A stretch of 64,000 bases of DNA from assembly GCF_026460985.1 (NCBI RefSeq), contig NZ_JAPKNM010000001.1:124001-188000 (forward strand). Direction: 5' to 3'. The stretch is from Sphingomonas sp. GTDB lineage: Bacteria > Pseudomonadota > Alphaproteobacteria > Sphingomonadales > Sphingomonadaceae. Positions 52,103 through 60,224 of this stretch are shown piece by piece. The number at the start of each line of letters is the position of its first letter. The stretch's first letter is position 1. The position numbers and the translations under genes are program-made. Under the pieces are notes generated by a model, which did no database searches, was not told the DNA's origin, and saw nothing but the letters and a program-made list of their open reading frames with translations.

Positions 52103-52705
52103 TCATTCTGTGGAGGACAGCTCCGCCGGTAACGCCGTACGCTGCATAAAGTGCCGTCGGCATAGAGCGATGTAGCGCTCATTGCCGCCGATCTGCTTCT
52201 GTTCGCCTTCGCGGACCGCGCGGCCGGTATCGTCGACGCGCAGGTTCATCGTCGCCTTGCGGCCGCATTCGCAGACCGACTTGATCTCGACGAGCGAGTC
52301 GGCGAGCGCGAGCAAGGCGGCCGAGCCCTCGAACAACTTGCCCTGGAAATCGGTGCGCAGGCCATAGGCGAGCACGGGGATGTCGTCCTCGTCGCAGAGC
52401 GCGGCGAGCTGGCGGACCTGCGCCATGGAGAGGAACTGCGCCTCGTCGACGAGCACGCAGGCGAGCGGCGCCTCGAAATGCGCATCCTCGGCGATCTGCT
52501 GGAGATCGGTGCCGGTATCGAAGGGTATCGCGCTGGCGCTGATCCCGAGCCGCGAATCGATCACGCCCCGGCCGCCGCGATCGTGCACGCCCGCAGTGAA
52601 CAGCAGGGTGCGCATGCCGCGCTCGCGATAGTTGAAATCGGCCTGGAGCAAGGTCGTCGATTTGCCCGCGTTCATCGAGGCATAATAGAAATAGAGCTTC
52701 GCCAT
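52103..52705 (-). CDS. tdk: Thymidine kinase
   Basis: A 200-residue type II thymidine kinase (TK1-like). Walker A ASMNAGKS is at residues 9-16, the DEAQFL Walker B-like motif is in the middle, and the lasso/zinc region has Cys pairs CECG and a later LCRRHF. It phosphorylates thymidine for salvage. ATG 52705 overlaps the vapC stop (TGATG). Its place inside the nusA-pnp super-operon is unusual and suggests that it arrived with the vapBC block. Confidence 0.95.
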   Translation of the reverse strand: MAKLYFYYASMNAGKSTTLLQADFNYRERGMRTLLFTAGVHDRGGRGVIDSRLGISASAIPFDTGTDLQQIAEDAHFEAPLACVLVDEAQFLSMAQVRQLAALCDEDDIPVLAYGLRTDFQGKLFEGSAALLALADSLVEIKSVCECGRKATMNLRVDDTGRAVREGEQKQIGGNERYIALCRRHFMQRTALPAELSSTE

Positions 52706-53097
52706 CAGGCAGGGGTCTCGATCTTCAAAAGGGATGCGCCGTCAGCGTCACGGTGGAGCCGCCGATCGAAGGTGGCGAATGCTTCGAGCTTTGCGGCGGA
52801 AGCGAGGTGGATCATGTCCGCCAGATCAGCGCCTGCGCGGTAGCGCTCGAGTAACCGCAGCACGGTCTCGGAGCGCGGCACTTGAATGCCCTCCAGCAGA
52901 GTCAGGGCAATGAGCGCGTCGGCGACTGCGGGGCGCGGCATGCGGCACCGGCTTTCGAGAACCCAGCCGGTTTCGAGCAGCACCGTCAACGACACGAACA
53001 GGCTATCGTCCGCCATCAGTTTCCGCACGGCGCCAAGCTGGCTTTCATCGTCACCGAGGATCAGACGCAGGACGATGTTCGTGTCGACGGCGATCAT
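52705..53097 (-). CDS. vapC: PIN-domain toxin, VapC type
   Basis: A 130-residue PIN-domain protein with the acidic quartet visible as IAVDTNIVLRLI (Asp near the start), ETGWVLE, DLADMIHLASA and TFDRRLHRDA. VapC toxins are Mg-dependent RNases that cleave tRNA or rRNA. ATG 53097 overlaps the antitoxin stop (ATGA), the typical coupled vapBC arrangement. Its target cannot be predicted. Confidence 0.92.
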   Translation of the reverse strand: MIAVDTNIVLRLILGDDESQLGAVRKLMADDSLFVSLTVLLETGWVLESRCRMPRPAVADALIALTLLEGIQVPRSETVLRLLERYRAGADLADMIHLASAAKLEAFATFDRRLHRDADGASLLKIETPA

Positions 53098-53354
53098 CCC
53101 TGATCGGGCCAGAGCGCATCGAAATCGACCATCATGTCCTCGATCGCGAGCGGAGAGCCGGCATATTTGGGCACGCGGCGCCGGAATTCTTCGAAGCTGA
53201 TGCGCGCGCGGGGTTCCTCCGGCGCTTCGAGGATGATCCGCCGGCCGACACGATGCACGCGCAGCTTCTCGCCGGGCTTCAGGCCCATTGCGTCGCGCAC
53301 ATCCTTGGGGATGACGACCTGGCCCTTGGCCGAGAGCGTGGTTTCGGCGTTCAT
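53094..53354 (-). CDS. vapB: AbrB/MazE-fold antitoxin, VapB type
   Basis: An 86-residue antitoxin with an N-terminal swapped-hairpin DNA-binding domain: AETTLSAKGQVVIPKDVRDAMGLKPGEKLRVHRVG is a textbook AbrB/MazE/VapB motif. The C-terminal part probably wraps the toxin. VapB binds its own promoter and autoregulates the operon. The start is ATG 53354, 31 bp downstream of rbfA, so read-through from the essential super-operon would also express it. Confidence 0.92.
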   Translation of the reverse strand: MNAETTLSAKGQVVIPKDVRDAMGLKPGEKLRVHRVGRRIILEAPEEPRARISFEEFRRRVPKYAGSPLAIEDMMVDFDALWPDQG

Positions 53355-53385
53355 GTCGGTAAGATGGGTCTTACCGTGCGGCCTG

Positions 53386-53778
53386 TCAATCTTCCTCGCC
53401 CAGATCGCGCGCCACCTTGGGATCGCGCAGCAGCGCGTCGATATGGCTGCCCTCGTCGAAGCTCTCGTCGGCGAGGAACTTGAGCCTGGCGGCGTATTTC
53501 ATCTTCACCCGGTGGGCGACCTCGCGCTGGAGATAGGCGGTGTTGGTGCGCAGCGCCTTGAGCACCACCTCCTCGTCCTTGCCGAGCAGCGGCTTCACGA
53601 AGACAGTGGCGTGGCGCAGGTCGGGCGACATGCGCACCTCGGTGATCGAGACCATGTGGCTGGCGAGCGTCTCGTCATGGACGTCGCCGCGCTGGAGGAT
53701 CTCCGAGAGGATGTGACGCACCTGCTCGCCGACGCGGAGGGTGCGGACGGAACGGTCTTCGGTCTGGTTGTGCTTCAT
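53386..53778 (-). CDS. rbfA: Ribosome-binding factor A
   Basis: A 130-residue RbfA with the single KH-like domain ([73 protein letters not shown]). It helps mature 16S rRNA in the 30S subunit and matters in the cold. ATG 53778 overlaps the stop of the thioesterase gene (ATGA). It is normally next to infB and truB; here a thioesterase separates it from infB and vapBC, tdk and a lipoprotein gene from truB. Confidence 0.97.
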   Translation of the reverse strand: MKHNQTEDRSVRTLRVGEQVRHILSEILQRGDVHDETLASHMVSITEVRMSPDLRHATVFVKPLLGKDEEVVLKALRTNTAYLQREVAHRVKMKYAARLKFLADESFDEGSHIDALLRDPKVARDLGEED

Positions 53779-54200
53779 GCTGTATCCCGGCGCGCCATCG
53801 CGCCTTCCATGACGCGGCCCGTGAAGGTGCCGCGGGCGACCAATATGCCGCCTTCGTCGAACAATTCGGCCTCGGTGACCGCGATGGTCTTGCCGAGGCT
53901 CACTACCCGCCCCTTGCCGACGAACCGCCCCGGCAGGGCCGGCTTTAGGCAGACGACATGGAAGTCGATCGTCGGCGCATAGGCCGCGCCCCGGGTCGCC
54001 GAGAACAATGCCGGGCCCTGGGTGTCGTCGAGCATCGCGGCGAGGAAGCCGCCCTGCACCGTCCCCGCGGGGTTGAGGAAGCGATCATCGGCGGTGAAGC
54101 CGATCTCGATCGTCTGCGCGGCGACGTCCACCGCCCGCACTTCCCAGCCGAGCAGCCTGGCCGAGGAGGGGACGGGGAAATCGTCGAAGATCGAGTCCAT
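53775..54200 (-). CDS. PaaI-type hotdog-fold thioesterase
   Basis: A 141-residue hotdog thioesterase. [26 protein letters not shown] holds the catalytic NPxGxxxGG-like motif with the Asp, and [51 protein letters not shown] is the core sheet. Hotdog proteins of this type hydrolyse acyl-CoAs such as phenylacetyl-CoA or fatty acyl-CoA, and the physiological substrate is unknown. ATG 54200 is chosen; the TTG 54215 upstream is weak. It is coupled to rbfA. The infB stop lies 164 bp upstream with a palindromic element between them. Confidence 0.88.
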   Translation of the reverse strand: MDSIFDDFPVPSSARLLGWEVRAVDVAAQTIEIGFTADDRFLNPAGTVQGGFLAAMLDDTQGPALFSATRGAAYAPTIDFHVVCLKPALPGRFVGKGRVVSLGKTIAVTEAELFDEGGILVARGTFTGRVMEGAMARRDTA

Positions 54201-54215
54201 CGGTTTCCGCCTCAA

Positions 54216-54361
54216 GCTCCCTCTCCCCTTGTGGGAGAGGGAGGGAGCCGACGAAAGTCGGCGGAAGGGTGAGGGGGAATGGCTGAGTAGGTTAGGTCCC
54301 CCTCACCCTTCCCACGCCTTCGGCGCGGGCCCCTTCCCTCTCCCACAAGGGGAGAGGGAGA
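54216..54361. repeat. CTCTCCC-type composite palindromic element between infB and the thioesterase
   Basis: Two inverse halves, each with a CTCTCCCCTTGTGGGAGAG palindrome and a GGTGAGGGGGA-type arm (GGAAGGGTGAGGGGG / CCCCCTCACCCTTCC). It lies in the mRNA of the nusA super-operon, so it can fold into a large hairpin. The infB stop is three bases away. Confidence 0.9.
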
Positions 54362-54364
54362 CTT

Positions 54365-57067
54365 TTACAACGTCCGTTCGCGCATCTCGACTTCGAAGGT
54401 CTCGAGATAGTCGCCCGCCTTGATGTCGGTGAAGTTCTGGCTGAACGTGACACCGCATTCGAGGCCCGCGCGCACTTCGGCGACGTCGTCCTTGAAGCGC
54501 CGCAGCGACGCGATCTCGCCCGTGTAGATGATGACATCGTCGCGGGTGATGCGCGCCTTGAGCGCCTTGCGGATGACGCCGTCGGTGACGAGCAGACCCG
54601 CCGCCTTGCCGTGCTTGCCCGCGCTGAACACTTCCTTGATCTCGGCGCGGCCGACGACGGTCTCGAACGCCTCCGGCCCGAGCTCGCCCGCCATGCCGGC
54701 ACGGATCTCGTCGGTGAGGTCGTAGATCACGTCGTAATATTTCAGCGCGACCTTCTGCCGTTCGGCGATCTCGCGCGCCTTGGCGTTGGCGCGGACGTTG
54801 AAGCCGATGATCGGGGCGCCCGAGGCCGCGCCGACATTGACGTCGCTCTCGGTGATCGCGCCGACGCCCGAGTGCAGGATGCGCACCTTGATGTCGTCGG
54901 TCGAGATCTTGTTGAGCGAGCCCACGATCGCCTCGACCGAGCCCTGGGTGTCGGCCTTGACCACCACCGGATATTCGATCGCCTGCTTGTCGCGCAGCGC
55001 CGAGAACATGCTCTCGAGGCTGGCCGGCGCCTGGGTGGTGCGCTTCTGCAGCGCCACGCCCTGGCGATATTCGGCGACTTCGCGCGCGCGTGCCTCGTTC
55101 TCGACGACCTGGAGCGGATCGCCCGACATCGGCACGCCCGACAGGCCGAGCACCTCGACCGGCATCGACGGCCCGGCTTCCTTGATCTGGCGGCCCTTGT
55201 CGTCGATCAGCGCACGGACCTTGCCGCTCTCGCTGCCCACGACGAAGACGTCGCCGACCTTGAGCGTGCCGCGGCCGACGAGAATCGTCGCGACCGGGCC
55301 GCGGCCCTTGTCGAGCTTGGCCTCGATCACCGTGCCTTCGGCGGCGCGATCGGGATTGGCCTTCAGGTCGAGCAATTCGGCCTGGAGCTGGATCTTCTCG
55401 ATCAGTTCGTCGAGGCCGATCTTCTTGAGTGCGGAGACTTCGACGTCCTGCGTCTCGCCGCCCATCTGCTCGACCATCACCTCATGCTCGAGCAGACGCT
55501 CGCGCACGCGCTGCGGGTTCGCCGAATCCAGGTCGATCTTGTTGATCGCCACGATCATCGGGACGCCAGCGGCCTTGGTGTGGTTGATCGCCTCGATCGT
55601 CTGCGGCATCAGCCCGTCATTCGCGGCCACCACCAGCACGACGATGTCGGTGACGTTGGCGCCGCGCGCACGCATCTCGGTGAAGGCCTCGTGGCCCGGC
55701 GTGTCGAGGAAGGTGACCTTCGACTTGTCCTTCAGCGTGACCTGATAGGCGCCGATATGCTGGGTGATGCCGCCGGCCTCGCCCTTGACCACGTCGGTGC
55801 CGCGCAGCGCGTCGAGCAGCGAGGTCTTGCCGTGATCGACATGGCCCATGATCGTGACCACCGGCGGACGCGGCTGGAGCGTCTCGAGCGCATCGGCCTC
55901 GGTCTCGACCAGATCGACGTCGCTCTCGCTGACGCGCTGGATGTTGTGGCCGAATTCGGTGACGAGCAGCTCGGCGGTATCCTGGTCGATCGTCTGGTTG
56001 ATCGTGACCGGCATGCCCATCTTGAACAGCGCCTTCACCAGGTCACTGCCCTTCTCGGCCATACGGTTGGCGAGCTCCTGGACGGTGATCGCCTCGGGCA
56101 CCACGACGTCGCGGACCTGCTTGGCCTGCGGCTCACGCGCGCCGCCATAGGAACGGCGATGCTCCTTCTCGCGGGCACGCTTGAGCGCGGCGAGCGAACG
56201 GGCGCGGGCGCCGTCATTGTCGCCGAGCGCACGATTGACGGTGAGCTTGCCCGACTGGCGGCGATCGTCGGCCTTGCGATCGCGCTGCTGCGGACGCGCG
56301 GGCTCGGCGGGGCGCCGCGGCGCCAGGCCGGCGCCGCCCGAAGGGGCCGAGCGAGGCGCGGCGGTCGACGCCGCGGGCGCCGATGCGGCGGCTGCGGGGC
56401 GCTCCTGCGGCTGCGGCTCGGGCTTGGGCTGCGGCTTGGGGATTTCGGGACGCTGCACCGGCGTGAACAGGCGCGGCGCGGGGCGGCTCGGATCGAGCTG
56501 GATGCCGACCGGCTGCGGGGGCGGTGCCGGCGTGGGAGCCGGCGCCGGCGCCGGAGCAGCCTGGGGCACCGTTTCGGGTGCCGCGGCGGGCTCAGGCTCG
56601 GGCTCGGGCTTGGCCTCGACCTTGGGCGTATTGGCGGCTTCGGCCTCGGCGCGCGCACGCTCCTCGGCACGGCGGGCCTCGGCCTCGGCAGCCTCGGCGC
56701 GCTCGCGCTCCTCGCGGCGGCGCGCTTCCTCGAGCGCGTTCATGCGCTGCTCGTCGGCTTCGCGCAGCAGGCGGGCCTGACGCTCCTGCGCCGTCTCGTT
56801 CGAGACCGCGGGGCGCGGCGCGGGCGCGGCCGGGCGCGGCGCCTGCGGCGCTGGCGCCGCGACGACGGGCTCGGGCGCTGGCGCCGTCGTCTCTTCCTGC
56901 GGCGCGCCGTGCGGACCGAGGACGCGGCGGCGCTTGACCTCGACCACCACGGTGTTCGAACGGCCATGGCTGAAGCTCTGCTTCACCTTGCCCGTCTCGA
57001 CCGTGCGCTTCAGCCCCAGCGGCGCGCGCATGCCCAGTTTCGGCTTTTCGTTTTCAGTATCGCTCAT
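54365..57067 (-). CDS. infB: Translation initiation factor IF-2
   Basis: A 900-residue IF-2. A 380-residue N-terminal low-complexity region (Ala/Pro/Glu/Arg, with a coiled-coil segment rich in RREERERAEAAEAEARR) is followed by the GTPase domain with G1 GHVDHGKT, G3 DTPGHEAF and G4 NKID, then domains II-IV. It delivers fMet-tRNA to the 30S subunit. ATG 57067 (MSDTENEKPKLG) is chosen because other alphaproteobacterial IF-2 proteins start similarly. The in-frame TTG 57079 overlaps the ylxR stop. Canonical partner of nusA in this operon. Confidence 0.97.
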   Translation of the reverse strand: MSDTENEKPKLGMRAPLGLKRTVETGKVKQSFSHGRSNTVVVEVKRRRVLGPHGAPQEETTAPAPEPVVAAPAPQAPRPAAPAPRPAVSNETAQERQARLLREADEQRMNALEEARRREERERAEAAEAEARRAEERARAEAEAANTPKVEAKPEPEPEPAAAPETVPQAAPAPAPAPTPAPPPQPVGIQLDPSRPAPRLFTPVQRPEIPKPQPKPEPQPQERPAAAASAPAASTAAPRSAPSGGAGLAPRRPAEPARPQQRDRKADDRRQSGKLTVNRALGDNDGARARSLAALKRAREKEHRRSYGGAREPQAKQVRDVVVPEAITVQELANRMAEKGSDLVKALFKMGMPVTINQTIDQDTAELLVTEFGHNIQRVSESDVDLVETEADALETLQPRPPVVTIMGHVDHGKTSLLDALRGTDVVKGEAGGITQHIGAYQVTLKDKSKVTFLDTPGHEAFTEMRARGANVTDIVVLVVAANDGLMPQTIEAINHTKAAGVPMIVAINKIDLDSANPQRVRERLLEHEVMVEQMGGETQDVEVSALKKIGLDELIEKIQLQAELLDLKANPDRAAEGTVIEAKLDKGRGPVATILVGRGTLKVGDVFVVGSESGKVRALIDDKGRQIKEAGPSMPVEVLGLSGVPMSGDPLQVVENEARAREVAEYRQGVALQKRTTQAPASLESMFSALRDKQAIEYPVVVKADTQGSVEAIVGSLNKISTDDIKVRILHSGVGAITESDVNVGAASGAPIIGFNVRANAKAREIAERQKVALKYYDVIYDLTDEIRAGMAGELGPEAFETVVGRAEIKEVFSAGKHGKAAGLLVTDGVIRKALKARITRDDVIIYTGEIASLRRFKDDVAEVRAGLECGVTFSQNFTDIKAGDYLETFEVEMRERTL

Positions 57068-57075
57068 GCGCGTGC

Positions 57076-57783
57076 TCAAAGTCCTTCAGTCGAGTTCGTC
57101 GTATTCTGCGACCCGCTCGGCGGGAACGCCGATGCGCCCTGCGAGCCGGTTTCGCAAGGGCGGGGAACGGGGTCGGGTCCGATAAAGTGCAGCCACCGGT
57201 CGAGCGCGTCGCTCACCCGCTTGGCCGCTTTGGCGTCGGTAAGGCCGGCATGTACCACATTTTCGCGGCCCAGCGCCAAGGACAATATGGTGCGCGGGAC
57301 GGGCAATGTTAACCCCTTGCGCCCGCTGCCTTCCATATCCGATCCGACGCGCCATGCCTGGGCGAGCTTGCCGGCGCCGTCCTCACCCGCGTCCGACGCG
57401 TGGAGGAGCAGATGGAGCTTGCCCGAGCGCGCGGCCTTGTCGAGCTTCTCGCCGCCGGTGGTGACGTGCCCCGCCTTGGCCTCGAGCCCGAGCCGATCGA
57501 GCGCGCCCCGCTGGAGCTGGCTCGCGATTCGTTCGCCGAGATCCTCGGGGATGCGGATGTCCTGGGTCCTGAACGCCCGCGCGAGCGCGCCGCGCAATTT
57601 GCCCTTGGCCTGCGCGGCCTCGAGTTCGGCGCGGTCCACGCCGATCCATGCGCCCCGGCCGGGGGCCTTGGCGCGGATATCGGGCAGCACCTCGCCGTCG
57701 GGCGAGAGCACGAGCCGGATCAGCCCGTCGCGCGGCGATTCCTCGCGCGCGAGGATGCAGGTGCGGATGGGGTCATGACTCAT
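57076..57783 (-). CDS. ylxR: YlxR/DUF448 protein
   Basis: A 235-residue protein with an N-terminal YlxR domain (RTCILAREESPRDGLIRLVLSPDG and the following basic region, residues 5-80) and a second L7Ae-like/DUF448-associated domain (about residues 100-190: GHVTTGGEKLDKAARSGKLHLLLHASDAG; TILSLALGRENVVHAGL). YlxR is a predicted RNA-binding protein and lies between nusA and infB almost universally. The start is ATG 57783. The stretch GGGGAGGGGCTT immediately before it, from a palindromic repeat, is the only visible Shine-Dalgarno. Confidence 0.92.
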   Translation of the reverse strand: MSHDPIRTCILAREESPRDGLIRLVLSPDGEVLPDIRAKAPGRGAWIGVDRAELEAAQAKGKLRGALARAFRTQDIRIPEDLGERIASQLQRGALDRLGLEAKAGHVTTGGEKLDKAARSGKLHLLLHASDAGEDGAGKLAQAWRVGSDMEGSGRKGLTLPVPRTILSLALGRENVVHAGLTDAKAAKRVSDALDRWLHFIGPDPVPRPCETGSQGASAFPPSGSQNTTNSTEGL

Positions 57784-57890
57784 AAGCCCCTCCCCTTCAG
57801 GGGAGGGGTTGGGGGTGGGGCAGGTGTCTCACCGAGACCTTCGCCTGCCGCACTGCCCCACCCCAACCTCTCCCCTGAAGGGGAGGGGCT
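57784..57890. repeat. Gene-less palindromic element with the same ends as the DUF559 module
   Basis: Left arm 57784-57828 and right arm 57844-57890 are inverse copies. Each begins AGCCCCTCCCCTTCAGGGGAG and continues to TTGGGG(G)TGGGGCAG. The right arm, read inverse, ends GGGGCAGTGCGGCA, identical to the inner end of the DUF559-flanking repeat at 16870-16919. It resembles a MITE (deleted derivative) of that module and fills the nusA-ylxR spacer. Confidence 0.85.
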
Positions 57891-57921
57891 GAAGAAGAGC
57901 CCAGCGCTTACGCCAGCGGTA

Positions 57922-59550
57922 TCATTGCCCGGAGTCCGCAACAGCGTCCTCCGCACCGGCCGGAGCCGGCTCCTCGTCCGCGAACCAGTGCGCGCGGGCG
58001 GCCATGATGATCTCGTTGCCCTGCTCGTCGCTGAGGCCGTACTCGGCAAGCACGCCGCCCTTGTCCTCGGCGCGCTCCGACGAACGCGCATTCTCGGCGC
58101 GGCGGCGCGGCTCCTGGCGCTTCTTCTGGACGAGCTCGTCGGTGGCGAGATCGGCGAGGTCGTCGAGCGTCTTGATGCCCGCCTTGCCGAGCGTGACCAG
58201 CATCGCCTCGGTCAGATAGGGCATGGTCGCGAGATCGTCCTCGACGCCCAGCGCGCGGCGCTCGGCGCGGTTGGCTTCCTCGCGGCGCTCGAGCGCTTCC
58301 TGCGCGCGGCTCTGCAGCTCCTGGCCGAGCTCCTCGTCGAAGCCCTCGATGCTCGCAATCTCGTCGAGCTCGACATAGGCGACCTCCTCGAGGCTGCCGA
58401 AGCCTTCGGCGACGAGCAGCTGCGCGAGCGTCTCGTCGACGTCGAGCTCGTTCTGGAACAGCTCGCTATTCTGGACGAACTCGCGCTGGCGCTTCTCGGA
58501 GGCGTCGGCCTCGGTGAGGATGTCGATCGCCTTGCCGGTGAGCTGCGAGGCGAGGCGGACATTCTGGCCGCGACGGCCGATGGCGAGGCTGAGCTGGTCG
58601 TCGGGGACGACGACTTCGATGCGGTCGTCCTCTTCGTCGATCACGACGCGGCTGACATTGGCCGGCTGGAGCGCGTTGACCACGAAGGTCGCGGTGTCGG
58701 GCGACCAGGGGATGATGTCGATCTTCTCGCCCTGCATCTCCTGGACGACCGCCTGGACGCGGCTGCCCTTCATGCCGACGCAGGCGCCGACCGGGTCGAT
58801 CGACGAATCGTGGCTGATCACGCCGATCTTGGCGCGCGAGCCCGGATCGCGGGCGGCTGCCTTGATCTCGATGATGCCGTCGTAGATCTCGGGGACTTCC
58901 TGCGCGAACAGCTTCTTCATGAAGTCGGGGTGCGCGCGGCTGAGGAAGATCTGCGGACCGCGATTCTCGCGGCGGACGTTGAGGATGATCGAGCGGACGC
59001 GATCGCCGACGCGGACGACCTCGCGCGGAATCTGCGCGTCGCGGCGGATCACGCCCTCGGCGCGGCCCAGGTCGACCACGACATGGCCGAACTCGACCCG
59101 CTTGACCACGCCGGTGATGATCTCACCCATGCGGTCCTTGAATTCCTCGAACTGGCGCTCGCGCTCGGCGTCGCGGACCTTCTGGAAGATGATCTGCTTC
59201 GAGGCCTGGGCCTGGATGCGGCCGAATTCGATCGGGGGCAAAGGATCGACGATGAAGTCGCCGATCTTGGCGTCCCTCTGGAGCTTCTGCGCGCCCTTGA
59301 GGTCGACCTGCTTGAAATAATCGTCGACCGCCTCGACCACTTCGACGACGCGCCACAGGCGAAGATCGCCGGTCTGCGGATCGAGCTTGGCGCGGATGTC
59401 GTTCTCGCTGCCATAGCGGTTCTTGGCGGCGCGCTGGATCGCGTCCTCCATCGCCTCGATCACGATCGCCTTGTCGATCAGCTTCTCGCGCGCGACCGAA
59501 TCGGCGATCGCGATCAGCTCGGCCCGATTGGCGGAAATGGCAGTGGCCAT
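57922..59550 (-). CDS. nusA: Transcription termination/antitermination factor NusA
   Basis: A 542-residue NusA. The N-terminal RNAP-binding domain spans about residues 1-130. The S1 domain follows (about 135-200: GEIITGVVKRVEFGHVVVDLG), then the KH1/KH2 pair (VGACVGMKGSRVQAVVQEM; LAIGRRGQNVRLASQLTG). Two acidic repeat domains form the long C-terminal half, as in proteobacterial NusA. It modulates pausing, termination and antitermination. ATG 59550 shares its A with the rimP stop (TGATG), so the two are coupled. Confidence 0.97.
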   Translation of the reverse strand: MATAISANRAELIAIADSVAREKLIDKAIVIEAMEDAIQRAAKNRYGSENDIRAKLDPQTGDLRLWRVVEVVEAVDDYFKQVDLKGAQKLQRDAKIGDFIVDPLPPIEFGRIQAQASKQIIFQKVRDAERERQFEEFKDRMGEIITGVVKRVEFGHVVVDLGRAEGVIRRDAQIPREVVRVGDRVRSIILNVRRENRGPQIFLSRAHPDFMKKLFAQEVPEIYDGIIEIKAAARDPGSRAKIGVISHDSSIDPVGACVGMKGSRVQAVVQEMQGEKIDIIPWSPDTATFVVNALQPANVSRVVIDEEDDRIEVVVPDDQLSLAIGRRGQNVRLASQLTGKAIDILTEADASEKRQREFVQNSELFQNELDVDETLAQLLVAEGFGSLEEVAYVELDEIASIEGFDEELGQELQSRAQEALERREEANRAERRALGVEDDLATMPYLTEAMLVTLGKAGIKTLDDLADLATDELVQKKRQEPRRRAENARSSERAEDKGGVLAEYGLSDEQGNEIIMAARAHWFADEEPAPAGAEDAVADSGQ

Positions 59551-60098
59551 CAGTCTTGTTCCTCTGCTTCGAATTCTTCTGCGCCCTCAGTGGAGAGCGG
59601 CGCGGTTGCGGCGATGAGTGCGTCGGTCATCAGCAGCTTGGCGTCCGCTATCTTGGCGAACGGCACCGTGACCTGCTTGTACTTGTTGACGTCGATGCTG
59701 ACCTGCTCGCCGTCCACGCCGAGCAATATGCCGGTCAGCTGCTTGCGGCCATCCTCGGTCGGCTCGCTCAGATTGATGCGGGCCTCGTGGCTCTTCCAGT
59801 CCTCGAAATCCTGGAGGCGGGTGAGCGGGCGATCGATGCCGGGCGAGCTGACCTCGAGCCGGTATGCGTGGTCGATCGGATCGCGACCGGCGGCTTCGAG
59901 TTCGTCGAGCCGGTCCGAGATGCGGCGCGAGAGATCGGCGCAATCGTCGATCGTCAGCTGGCGCGTGTCGGGGCGCTCGGCCATCACCTGGAGCGTCGGA
60001 TCGGACTGGCCGCCGAACATCTTGACGCGCACGAGCGCGAGCCCGAGCGCCTTGGCTTCGGGTTCGATCAGGCTGGTCAGTGCGGCGATGTCCGCCAT
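59550..60098 (-). CDS. rimP: Ribosome maturation factor RimP
   Basis: A 182-residue RimP with two domains. The N-terminal half includes the LGLALVRVKMFG core and TIDDCADLSRRISDRLDE, LEVSSPGIDRPLT is the family signature, and the C-terminal SH3-like half includes GILLGVDGEQVSI. It assists 30S maturation. First gene of the nusA super-operon. The start is ATG 60098; a TGATG overlap with nusA makes them coupled. A candidate promoter lies 92-120 bp upstream. Confidence 0.95.
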   Translation of the reverse strand: MADIAALTSLIEPEAKALGLALVRVKMFGGQSDPTLQVMAERPDTRQLTIDDCADLSRRISDRLDELEAAGRDPIDHAYRLEVSSPGIDRPLTRLQDFEDWKSHEARINLSEPTEDGRKQLTGILLGVDGEQVSIDVNKYKQVTVPFAKIADAKLLMTDALIAATAPLSTEGAEEFEAEEQD

Positions 60099-60189
60099 CG
60101 GGTCTCCGGCATCAGATAAGCAGCTTCAGCGCCGGAGCCCTGCTGGGCCCCGACCTCGGCATGTTTGACGATGTCGAGAAAGCAGGAGC

Positions 60190-60218
60190 GATATACGCGC
60201 TCGCTGTCGTGCAAGCAA
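60190..60218 (-). promoter_or_regulatory. Candidate promoter of the rimP-nusA-infB-pnp super-operon
   Basis: On the minus strand, TTGCTT (60218-60213) and TATATC (60195-60190) are separated by 17 bp, close to sigma-70 consensus. The transcript would start about 85 bp upstream of rimP. The same region holds the S9 peptidase 3' end 6-35 bp further upstream and no other gene. Confidence 0.45.
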
Positions 60219-60224
60219 GTGGGG

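Noticed and set aside
52103..53354. vapBC-tdk block as a recent genomic island
   Set aside because: GC content and codon style look like the neighbours and there are no repeats, tRNA or integrase at its ends. Recorded only as an unusual operon insertion.
54611..57778. Open frame of 1055 codons on the plus strand opposite infB and ylxR
   Set aside because: Composition is that of an antisense shadow in GC-rich DNA (runs of His/Arg/Asp/Leu, no domain), and the opposite strand holds infB with intact GTPase motifs.
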